Shown here: positions 1 through 12,000 of the stretch, one piece after another | Layout of the letters: every line of letters begins with the position of its first letter | Numbering within the stretch: the first letter of the stretch is position 1 | From: a virus | Length of the DNA: 26,206 nt | Virus record (IMG/VR): IMGVR_UViG_3300034683_000099 | Coordinates: 1-26,206 of that record | Strand: one strand, 5' to 3' | Notes under the pieces: model-generated | The model's database searches: none | Told to the model about the DNA's origin: nothing | What the model saw: only the letters and a program-made list of their open reading frames with translations | Program-made: the position numbers and the translations under genes

Positions 1-2
1 AC

Positions 3-3000
3 TATTTTGCCGGTGGCTATGGCGCCTTGGCAGGGATGGTGGAGTCTACTGGTAAGACCATGGGCCTGCTAGGTCAAAAGTTGCAGGAAGAAGAGCCAGT
101 CCAGTTCGTCAGGCGCCCGGTCCCGAAGCCGTATGAATATGATCTTCCCGAAGTTGAAATGGGGCTACCCACCACTGTGGCGAGTGGCCAGGAAACTGAC
201 AAATCAGCGGCGTGGGCGCTCAAAGAAAGCGAGAGATTCAAGAAAGGTCTTCTCACCGGGAAGCACCGCGCTACGGAATTTCTAAGCCCTGAACTCCGGA
301 AGACCATCGGAAAGACGTTTGAATCCATTGGCGAGAAGATGGTCGCAGCAGGAGAACAGGCAAAGAGAGACTATCCGCTCTCCGTTGTCGACCCACGGAT
401 GCACAAGGATTTCATCGAAAACCTCAAGGACCCGAAAACGGCCTGGAGAACGATACGGCGAGGGTTTGCTTCCGGCATCACGTCGACCGCCGCGTTGCTC
501 GCATCCTCTTATGTTTTCGCCAAATCCACAGCCATGACGCAGTATAGTGGCATCGGGCCAAGGCTCGCGAAGGGGATACAGAACGCCGCTATAGGCGCTG
601 GTGCAATCTTCGCAAACATGGCTATCGGGCTTGGCGACATGTATGAAGAACTAATCAAGCAAGGCGCGCCACCCGATGACGCACTTGAAACGGCCATGGC
701 GACAGAAGCTCTTGTCGGTTCACTGGACGCTGTTCCGGAAATCGGTCCCATCGCCAGGCTCGTGAAGAAGGCGGTCGGCAAGAAAGCCGTAGCGAAGGAA
801 CTCGCGGGCGAACTCGCCAGCAACAAGGATGCACGAGCCTTCATCGCAGAAGTTCTTAAAAAGGCGAAGAAGTTGGGCGCCGAATCCGGCAAGCAACTCT
901 TGTCCGAGGGGTTCACAGAGGGGCTACAGGGTGTCGTAGAGAACGCGGCGAAACGAATTTACAACAAGCACCAGAACCTTTTCGAGGGAGTGCCCGAAGA
1001 AGCGTTTATCGGCGCCCTGGTTGGCGCATTTTTCGGTGGCGCTTCGGTCCTTGTCGAAAATGCCGCGCAGGCTGGGCAAGTCGCAGGAACCGACAAGACG
1101 ATCGACCCGCGCAAACCAAAGGACATAAAGGATCTAGCCAGGGAAGCTGAGGAGGACGTCGAAGACAAAGATCCGGTGATTGGCCTTGTCGACCAGATCG
1201 CAAGCGAGGCCGCTAGATCCGACATCATCTATGAGCCGGACGAGTACGACATCTCAGGGTTTGAAGACCCGCTTGCCGGGATGGAAGGAGCCCCGCCAGA
1301 CAGCAGTGGGGTCGGAGGCGAGATCCCTGGCATAGCGCGTCCTGATATTGTCTACGATCCTGAGGGATACGATCTGACCGGCTTTGACGACCCGCTTGCG
1401 GCTGGGCCGGCATACAGGCCCGAGCAATATCCTTCGCAGGCCAGGCCGACAGGTATTCTTGGGCCGCAGATTGCTGGTGGTGCAGTTAAGCCAGAGGAAG
1501 GAGCGGAGGTTAGCTATGCCGAAGGGATACGAGGAGATGAGGGACCGCTTTATCCGGGAGGGGTTGAGCCCGAAGCAGGCGAAAGAGAAAGCGGCGAGGA
1601 CCTGGAACGCACGCCACCCGAACAACCAGGTGGGACCGAAGGAGCGCCGCAAATCGTCCAAGAAGGGCCGAGCAAAGAAGAGATAGACAAAGAGGCGCAC
1701 AGTGCCGCGACTTCGCCCGAGAACGATCTTCCTGAGCCGACAAAGCCGCAGATAGAAGCCGGGAACTACAAGAAGGGGCACGTTCGGATTCACGGTTTTG
1801 ACATCTCCATTGAGAACCCGAAGGGGTCAGTCCGCTCCGGTGTCTCTCAAGACGGGAAAAAATGGAAGCGCAGGCTCCGTGACCATTACGGATATATTCG
1901 AGGCGTCAAGGGAAATGACAAGGGGCGTCTTGACGTTTTCGTTGGGGACAACCCAGAGAGCACGCGGGTTTTCGTTGTTGACCAGTATGATCCAAAGACG
2001 GGGCTATTCGATGAGCATAAGGTAATGCTCGGTTACTCCTCCGAGCCCGAGGCATTGGCCGCCTATAGGCGCAACTATCCGCGCTCCTGGAAGGGGCTCG
2101 GCCCTATCCGAGAATTTGACGTAGAAGGATTTAAGCAGTGGGCGTCTATCCCAGAGAATGTGCAACGGCCAGCCATCGGTCCAGAGAAGATAGAGATCCC
2201 AGAGGCCGCTACCAGGACGGAGCAGAGGCCCGAGAAAGCAAAGAAGTCGTCCAAGCCAGCCAAGCCGAGTGCAGAGGACGCACATCCAAGGCCGGAAAAG
2301 GAAGCTCCTCCTGAGCGGCCGGCTGAAGGACAGTCTGAGTCGCCGCAGACTGAACCAACATCTTCGCAGCCGGAAGCCGAGCAATCGCAGGAGTCGACAA
2401 CTCCGTTTGACGATATGGTTGATGCGGCGGCGAAGTGGCGTGCAGCCGCGATGGAAGCCGACCGCAGAATCAGTCGGATGTTGGACGAGGTGTCTCCTGA
2501 GACGAAGAGGAAGCTCATCGCCAGGCGCATGAAGATAATTCGTAACTCTGGGAAATCGGCCCTTGACCGCTACATCATGGACCGGTTCGGGGTCGACGAA
2601 GCATACGCGCGCAGCATTTCCAACGAGCTGACAGCAAAGGACATCTCCTACGACGGCCACATCGACCTAGAAAAATACAAGGATGCCCCATGGTATCAGT
2701 TCTACGAGGAGGCGATGGACCTCATTATGGAGGAGGCCATAAAGATGGCAGATAAGGAGGAGGAGGCAGGGGAAGAAGCAGGTAAAGCAGCGACGGAGCC
2801 AAGTGGGCCTGAGGCTTCTGAGCCGGAAAGCGAAGCTCAGGAGTCGATGCCAGAGGAGGCTAAGCCGAAGGGAGAAAAGCAGGAGCCCATCGAGAAGCCG
2901 AAAGCTGGAGAAGCAAAGGCGCCCGTTGGCGAAGAGATCCCGCTTGATCGCCAACGATCTATTATCGCCGGCATAATGGATGAGTTTTTCCAGCCGGATG

Positions 3001-6000
3001 AGATTATATCCGGCAGGGATCACACTCCGCCTAAGATCAGCGACATACGAAAGTTTGTATCCCAGAAAATGGGGTGGCGTGGTATCAAGCCAGGCTCCAA
3101 GGCGATCAAGCAGGTCGAGGATTTGACAGAGGCCGCCATAATTTTGGCAGCCAGGGAGATCGTTCGCCACCCAGCGTTCAAGTCGATGGGTGAGACGGAT
3201 CGCCTTGGTGTCTTCGTTAGGATGTATGAGCAGTTCCAGCCCACACTATCGTCCAGGACATCCAAGAGTATGCGGAATCAGGCGTATTCCACGCCCATAC
3301 CGCTCGCCTATATCGTACAGGCCATCGCGCAAGCGAGGAAACCGTCTGGATCGCTGAAGGTGCTGGAGCCGACAGCCGGGACGGGGATGCTCCTGTTTGG
3401 TTTCCACCCGAACACGGACATCACAGCAATCGAACTGGATAAGGACAGGTTGTCCGTCCTGCACGAACTAGTCCCGGACGCAGAGCAGGGCGATTTTCTT
3501 GATATAAACGTTGGTGGTCACACTGTCCTTGTAGCCAACCCACCATTTGGCAAGGTCCGCGATAAGGGTAGTATAAGGGCCTTTGAGGTAACTCTTCCTG
3601 ACGGGGAAACATATCGGACCTCAGAACTGGATCACGCCATAGCGATGAAGGCCCTGTCCTCCATGGACCCCAGAGGCACGGCGGTGATTATCCTAGGCGC
3701 CCCTGGCGAGATGAAGAAGTCTGAGGAGCAGCGCAAGAAAGCATACGCCAGTGCAGCCAAGAGGAAGTTTTTTTACAACCTCCAGAAAAATTTTAACGTA
3801 GTGGATCACTTTGTCGTCTCGGGCAAGTTATATTCAAAACAGGGGACGTCTTGGCCTGTTGATGTGATCGTGGTGGAGGGACGCGGCGAATCGAACTTGC
3901 CGCTTCCGAGCGTCAAGGCCCCACCCGTCATCACGGAATGGTCGCAGTTCCCTGAGGAGGTGTTGAATGGCAAGGAAACCATTAACCAGGAAGTTGGACG
4001 TGTTCTATCCCCAGAAAGTGTTCTTCCCGGAGGACAAGCTGGAGGTGGACGAGGAGGAATATCTGGACGCTCTGGTGGAGAGAGTGGATCTACTGGCGAG
4101 GCAGGCGCTCGACCTCAAGCCGGAGGAGAAGCCGACGGTAGACGACGCCCTCGATCTAGCGGACCTGCTGGAGGAAGCACTGGAGAGGCGGGTAGCAGCC
4201 TTCCCGACGAAGAAGGAACAGCTACATCCGTGGGAGTTGGAGCCGGGGGAGGCGTGGGAGTCGATACTGAGAACCCTGAGGGAGGATCTGTCGGAAGACC
4301 TGATATACAACATCCACTACCAGTCGAACCTAATGTGGGCGGGGGGATGGCCGATGAAGACCAAGAAGGCCGACCCGGAGGAACTGGAGTGGGCGATGAA
4401 CGGGCAGGGGTACGACGAACCGAATCCGCTGATCGCGTTTCTGGCCGGACTGGAACTGACAGCGAACGAGAAAGCACACCCAGGCCCACTGTTCGACCCG
4501 CCGAAGAGCAGCAGGGACCGCACCAAAAGCGATACAGACCAGAAAGCACCAGCGAATCGCTAGGCACGAACATCCCCATCAATATGGCCGACTCCGTTCG
4601 GAGGGCTCTTTCCAAGGTCGCCAGACTCTTCAGGGTTGATAATCCATCGGCAGAGCATCCGATTGACGAGTTCGTTCGTGAAAAGCTCGGATATGATTCC
4701 ATCAAGGACCTTCACAAGGTGCTATCTGCCGAGCAGATTGACGCGGTTGCCCTTGCCATCCACAACATGGAGCAGGGCAGCGGGTTCATCCTTGGGGACC
4801 AGACGGGTGTCGGCAAGGGCCGCGTCGTTGCCTCCATGATCCGCTACGCAAAGCGGATCGGTAAGATCCCCGTATTCATAACGGAATCCCCGAAGCTCTT
4901 TTCTGACATGATGCGGGATCTGAGGGATATAGGCGAAGAGCTTAATCCATATACGACGCTCGAATACGAAGCGGTAGACGAGTCCGGTGAAGTGATCTTC
5001 AAAAGGACCAAGCGCGACGTCCAGTCCGGACTCGAATCCATTATCAAGGAAGGCTCGCTCGGTAAGTATGACGCCATCTTCACCACCTATTCGCAACTCC
5101 AGACCGTCAAAGGACAGGACACCAAGCGAAGGGAACTCATAAGGAAGATCGCGGCTGATTCGGTTTTCCTTATGGACGAATCGCATAAGGCCAGCGGCCA
5201 GGCCGCAACGATAATGCAAAGAAAGAAACGTGGCTCCGGGAACACAGAAGTCCCACTGACCATGGCCGATTTTCTCCGGGATGTTCTCCTTAACGTCCAT
5301 GGCGTAATGTATGCGAGCGCCACCTTCGCAAAGAACCCTCATGCCATGACGCTCTATCACAGGACCGACATGCGCTACGTTGTGGCAAGACCGGAAGAGC
5401 TGGCCGAGGCATTGGCAAATGGTGGCGTCCCACTACAGCAGATCGTTGGCAACATGCTTGCCGAATCTGGGCAGTATATCAGGCGCGAGTATACATTTGA
5501 GGGCATCAAATTCGGGTCGCAGGAAATTCCAATTCCATTGGAAGAGTACGATTCGGCAGCCGAGGGAATGCGGAAAATCCTGGACTTTGAATCCCGCTTA
5601 CGAAAGGTCATTCGACAGCTAGAAGGGATGGTCCTTGCTGAAGCAGGGATTACCGTTACTGAAACCGGCGAGAAAGGCCAAGCCGGAGTAGATAGCACAA
5701 ATTTCACCTCGATTATGCACAATCTCATCGGCAACCTTCTTCTTGCATCGAAGGCCGATGCGGTTGTCGAAAAAGCCGTGGAGGTATTCAAGGCCGGTGA
5801 AAAGCCGGTAATCGCCCTCCACAATACCATGGAAGCAGCCATCAAGGACTTTGTGGAGAGTGAGGATCTAAGCATCGGAGACAAGGTCGATGTTGACATG
5901 AAGTTCCTCATCCATAGGTACTTGGTTAAGGCCCGCACGCTTACCGTCAAGGACGCCAATGGGAATGCGTCGAAGTTCTATATCCAGGACGAAATGTTTA

Positions 6001-9000
6001 TCGAGCTTGGTGACGAAGGCATTGCGGCCCTAGACTATTGGAACAACGCAAGTAAGTTTATCGAATCACTTGAACTAAGCTCGTATCCGTTGAGCCCGAT
6101 TGACTACATTATAAACCGGCTACGCGATGAGGGCATCAGGGTTGGGGAACTCACTGGAAGATCGTATTTCCTGAACTACAACACCAAGGACGGCATCCCA
6201 GTCCTTGACCGTCGTTCCCCGAAGGAAAGCTCAGACAAAGGCAAACGCAAGATCATCAACGCCTTCAACTCTGGGGAAATCGACGCTGTGATCGCAAATA
6301 GCAGTGCATCAACTGGCGTGAGTCTCCATTCGAGCAAGAATTTCAAGGACCAGAAAAAACGGCACATGATAATCGCCCAGGCGGCGCCAGAGATAAACAC
6401 GTTCAAGCAGATGCTTGGGCGCATCAACCGCACTGGGCAGGTTGTCAAGCCGGAATACACTTTCCTTTTCTCAAACGTTCCTGCGGAGAAGCGACCGGCA
6501 AGTCTGTTAATGAAAAAGTTGTCCGGGCTTAATGCGACGACAACGGCTGCGAGAAAGACCGCAGAGGAAATTGATCTGCCGGATATTTTCAACATCTTTG
6601 GCGACCGCGCGGTTGCACAGGCACTTTTCAATGAGCGGGAGACTGGAGTATACGCCTACCTAGGGCTCCGTGAGTCAGACCAAGAACAAGGCTCAGGTCT
6701 GAGACTTAACGAAGACCAAACGAGCTATCTACCAAACCCTGAAATAACAAGAAAGGCGACGGGACGAGTTGCGATTCTCCCTACACATATACAGGCAAAG
6801 TTTTACTCCACGGTCTTGGATCTCTTCAACCAGTACCTCGAAGAGGCGATAGCCAACGGCGAGAATCCGCTTGAGGCCAGTCGGCTCGACTTGAGGGCAA
6901 AGACCCTCCGGAAGGTCGAATTTTTCAGGCCAAACATCCCGCAAGATGTCGCAGAGAACAGCGCCTTTACTGCACCGGCTTATGTGGAACTCGTTGAGGT
7001 GAACGTCCTATCCAAGCCGATGCCGGCGTCCTCCGTCCGAGTTGCGATAGCTAAGGAACTCGGTCTAAAGCCGGATATCCGTCTCGATGCCTACAAGCGT
7101 GGCGACATATCCAGGGCAGAGTTCGGGATGGAAGATGAATATAACAAGGCAAGGATCGCCTATCACAAGCGCGTCATTGAGCAATTCGACACGGAGGTCG
7201 ACGACTATATCACAGCAATCGAGGACAACGAGCGTCTCAAACCAGAGGCGAAGGAGCGCGCGATCAACCGCGTGCGGGAACAGGCCGCGGATGTTAGAAG
7301 GATGCTTGAGACGGAGGCGTTTATCGGATCTCCTGTCGAACTTTCTAACAGGAGCACCGGCTACTACGGCCAAGGCGTGATTCTTGGATTCACAAGGAAC
7401 AATGCCGTAGCAAATCCGAGCCTCAAAAGTGCGTGGCAGGTGGTCGTAGCCACAACGGATGAGGTCCGCAAGATAAAAATCCCGCTCAGCAAGTATGATG
7501 CCCCTAGCGGAGGGTTTGTCGTCCAGCGGGCGATGAACGAGGAGGAGATTTGGCGCGACTTCGACTCCAAGCAGGAAGTCAGAAGAGAAAAACGAGTAAT
7601 GCTCACTGGAAATCTTCTCGCCGCGTTCATGGTGAAGAACGAGAAGATGAACATTGTGATGTTCACCCGAGAAGACGGTGGCACGCACGCCGGAGTTCTC
7701 CTCCCGAAGAAGGCCGACTTCGACAAGGTGGTAAAAGACGCCCCCGTGCATTTCGCAAATGGGGACCAAGTTGTGAGGTTTCTCAAGGAGAAGCGGCACC
7801 GCATGGTGTCCAGCCTCGACAAGATCATCTCCATCCAGAACCACTACGGGGACATGCTCATCAAGACGGCGGCGGCCAGGTCTAAGGCCGGGCATATCTT
7901 TCTTGATCCGCAGATAGCTAAACTCGCTGGGAAGAAGGAAGGGTTTTTCCGATCCGGCAATAACATGTATTTGCGCCTGGAGGAATTCAAGAACGCCGAA
8001 GCCGTTGTCCAATATCTCCTTGACGAGGCAGGCATCACGCTGAAGCCTGAAGTCGACAAGGACCGGGCGAAAGAGATAGTCTATGAATCGTTTGGGAAGA
8101 ACGATCAGCAAGTCACCGACGAGGGGCAAAGTCAACCATCTATTGTTCCTACGCCACCGTCTGTACCCGGCGGGCCGGTAAAGTTCGAGAGCCTCCGCGA
8201 AACACCAACGCCAAAAGGTGTTGTTGAGGTCGAGCGGCTTGAGGCATACCTTGCCGAAGGCGAGTGGGTACCGCTCCATGGCGCGAAGGTTGGTGACTCA
8301 TCTGAACTTGCTAGGCTTATGACGGTCTATCGCAACCCGGAGATGGAGGTTGCCCACCTCGTCTACATCAAAGATGGAAAGGTCGTCCATCACGAGGCGG
8401 CCACGGCATCACTCCCAGAGATCGTCAATCCCGCATTCCTTGGGAACAGGCATGGGACATCCGCATCCGAAATGCAGGAGTATTCTATCGGCCGGATTGC
8501 GGAGGTGGCTGAGCGTCTTGGTGCCGATGAGATTTACTTGGTCCACAACCACCCGTCCGGCGATCCGAAGCCGTCACGCAATGACATCGAGGCAACGAAG
8601 CAGTTAGCCACTCATTTGCCTGCGTTCAAGGGGCAAATCGTTATAGATGGTGACAGGTTCGTCTTTATCAACAGACATGGCAGGACGGATGAGAGGAAGT
8701 TTCCCGATGGATACAAAAAGCCAAACCCTTTAGACAGCATAAGGGAAGGCGAACACAAGTTCATCGGGACGGCGGTTAGAACCACAGAAGACTTGGTGGA
8801 TTTCGCTGCAATCCTAGGGTCTGTCCGGGTGATGGACAACCCTCTTATCATCATCCTTGACTCTGGCATGGTAGTGACTGGCATCTACGAGATCGACAGG
8901 GATAGTGCCCCGATCTACGATCCCGAGGCCATCCGGGAAACGAGCGGCAGGACCATCTATAACTGGCTTGACGCCATGGCGAGAAGGACTGGCCCTGGCG

Positions 9001-12000
9001 TCCAAGCTATCGTCATTGATACCGCGATAGACGAAACATCTGAAGACGCGAAGAACCTGGCAAGACTGCTTGGCAGGGGCGTTTTTGTTTCTGGTTTGGT
9101 TTCGTCCGAGTCGCTGAACGAACTCGTGCCGCTTGAGTTCGCATTCGAGCGTCATTTTGGTAGCTGGCCTACGAAACCGGGCGATGTCCGGTTTGGGATT
9201 AGCATGGGGACCCTCGTCAAGGATGCCAGGAACAATCTCGCCCTCTTCAGTCCGATGGAGCGATATGGGTTCGATAGGGAATCTGGTGAATTTACAAGTG
9301 CAGTAGACCAGGACATCCTTCTGCTTGAGGCAAAGGAAGAGCAGATACAGCGAGACATCGAGGAGATCATCGACCTAACCGAGCCCATCGAGGACGATTC
9401 CGGGGATGTCCGCTACAGATTTGGGAAGCGGATGAAGCCGCGAGAGCGGAGGTTCCGTCCCCCGCATTGGATAGCCAAGAGATGGCCAAAGTTTGCAGAG
9501 ATCTACGAGCGGCAACGAGAGCGCGACAAGATGCGCCGCAGGATGCTTTCCATGTCTCTTGAGCAGACGAGCCTCTTTTGGGATCTGAAGGGAGAGGAGT
9601 TGAACGCGCTCCGGGATCTCATCTGGGCGCTTGACGGCAGGAAGATCAAGGACATCTCTGCACAGAAGTTTGTCTTTGACAAAAAGACTGGCAAGGGCTT
9701 CCAGAATGAGGAGCATTATAGGCAACTGGCGGAGTGGTTGACGAAAAAGTCCATGGATTATGGCGGTTTAACCAAGCGCGTCGTGGATGCCTATGTTCAG
9801 ATCCGCTTTTCTTTGGACCGAGATCTTCTCACCGTCTATGAGTCCATGCGTTCTATGGACGACGTGGACCGAGGCGTTGTCGCTAACTTCAGACAACAGA
9901 TGGGGCAGATCGAAAACTACTTCCCACACAAGAGATACGGCAATTATTACGTCCAGATAACCAGGAACGTAAAGGACGAGAAGACAGGCAAGATCAAGAA
10001 GGAAGTGGTTTACAGAGAGCACTTTTATGCCATTGGCGACAAGGTTGCAAAGCGGATTTCCAAGAAGATCGCCAATCGAGCGGTTTCAGACTTAGATCTT
10101 GGTCCGAAGGAACGGCTGACCTTAAACAAGCCAGAGGTCGGCCGTGTCGAGCCGCTTCCGGAGGATGTGTTTTCGATTCCCATTCCAGTCGAAGCAATCG
10201 AGCAGGTATTGGTTGCAGCCTCTAAGCGCGTTGGCGACCAGGAAGCCGCCGAGCTGTTCAAGAGGGTGCTTCCACAGGCGGTAGCGGATACCCTCAAGTC
10301 TCGCGGCTGGGGCTCTCACATGATCCATCGTAAGGGGATCCCAGGGCATGAAACAAACGACATCAAGCGTGTTTTGCTTGATTACAAGGCCGGTCTGTAT
10401 GGCTGGATCACTAAGATGGAGGCGTCCAGGGATTTCAGTAAGGCGCTCAGGGATGTTGAAGCCGCTAAGCAGCCGGAACTTTACAAGGCGATGAGGAACT
10501 ATGTCTACCAAGTTCTTCGCAATCAGACGTACGCAGACCAAGTAAGCCACGCCATCCGTTCGGTTGCATTCATAAAGTACCTTGGCGGCAACATCAAAAC
10601 GGCGGCTGTCAATATGACTCAGAACCTCATATCCGGCATCCCCCGCCTCGGGATGGATACGAAGGCCGCAAGTATTCACTACATGAAAGCTGTGCGTGAT
10701 CTTGTGGCACATGCAACCGATGGTGGCAAGAGACTTCCCAGCGACGAACGTCGTCTTATCAAGGAACTGTTCGATGAGGGGACGACGCACGCGGCCTTTA
10801 TCGAGGAGGTCAGGGGAATAGTCGGCGGCCCGTACCGCAAAACAGCGAATCGGCTGTTAAGGGTGCTCGGACTCCCCATGGAAATGGCAGAGCGATTCAA
10901 TCGAGTGACGCTCGCCCTGGCGGCATACCGAGTTGCAAGGCGCGGTCTCATTACAAGAGGGAAGGTTCTTGCTGAGCTTGGGTTGAACGCAGGTGAGAAA
11001 GCAGATCATCGGACAGCGAAGAAGTATGCCTCAACAGTAGTAGATGATGCACACTTCGTTTATGGCATGGCGAATCGGCCAGAGGTCCTTCGTGGCGAGG
11101 GCGGCTCTCTCGTCGCATCGGCATATACCTTTAGGAGCTTCTCGCACAACCTGATTAACTTGTGGCGGTGGATGTGGGACCAAGGCGGTACAGGGCAACG
11201 TGCGATTATGAAATCCATGGCCGCGACGTGGGTGCTCGGTGGCTTGGCGTCGCTACCATTGTATAAGACAATCCTCTCCATGATGCGTCAGCTAACAGGA
11301 GAGGATTGGACGGAAGAATACGTCCTTTCCCTCATACCCAAGGGTGCTAATTGGCTTAGGGATATCGTTCTTTACGGTGTACCATCCTTGGCTGGGATGA
11401 ACATCGGCGGCTCTTTGGGCATGGAACTCCCCATCGTCAACCGGTTACGCCTTGACGAGCCGTTTGCGCGTCAAATAGCTGGATCTGCGATGGAGATTGT
11501 GGGCGTCCCGTGGGCCGTGTTTCAAGATATTGTCGACGCCATCGAGTACGGATGGCATGGAAAGATTGGTCGGAGCGCAGAGGCGCTCATGCCTGCACTC
11601 GTCGCAAACGTTTTCAGGGCATACCGGATGGCAAGCGAGGGCATGGTTTCAAGAGCCGGAACAGCCATAAACCTTCCTGGCGAGGCCGGACCTAGCAAAC
11701 TTAGCGGGTACGAGGCCGTGATAAAGGCTCTCGGCTTCCAACCAACGTCTGCGACCAAGGCATGGGATATTCACAAGACCCTAACCGATTTCATGGTCTA
11801 TCGTGACAGGGTTCGCAACGTCATGGTGATGCGCTACGTTGAGGCATATCGAGCTGGTGACAAAGAGGAGATGAAGCGCATCAAAGCAGATATCTTGGAA
11901 TGGAACCAGAAAATGATGAAGGACAGGCACCCTGAATACAAAATAGACATCAGCCGATCTGTCAGGAGCAGGGCTAGGGGCCGTAGATATCCAAAGGCTT

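Noticed and set aside
2269-2532. 87-codon +1 frame over another linker of the giant gene
   Set aside because: It shares the frame of the two nested genes, but the product is a Ser/Arg-rich string without hydrophobic pattern, and no good SD precedes it.
7065-8279. 404-codon minus-strand frame inside the giant gene
   Set aside because: Long only because the opposite strand is high-quality coding; it has no SD and lies opposite the helicase C-terminal region, whose sequence is normal.
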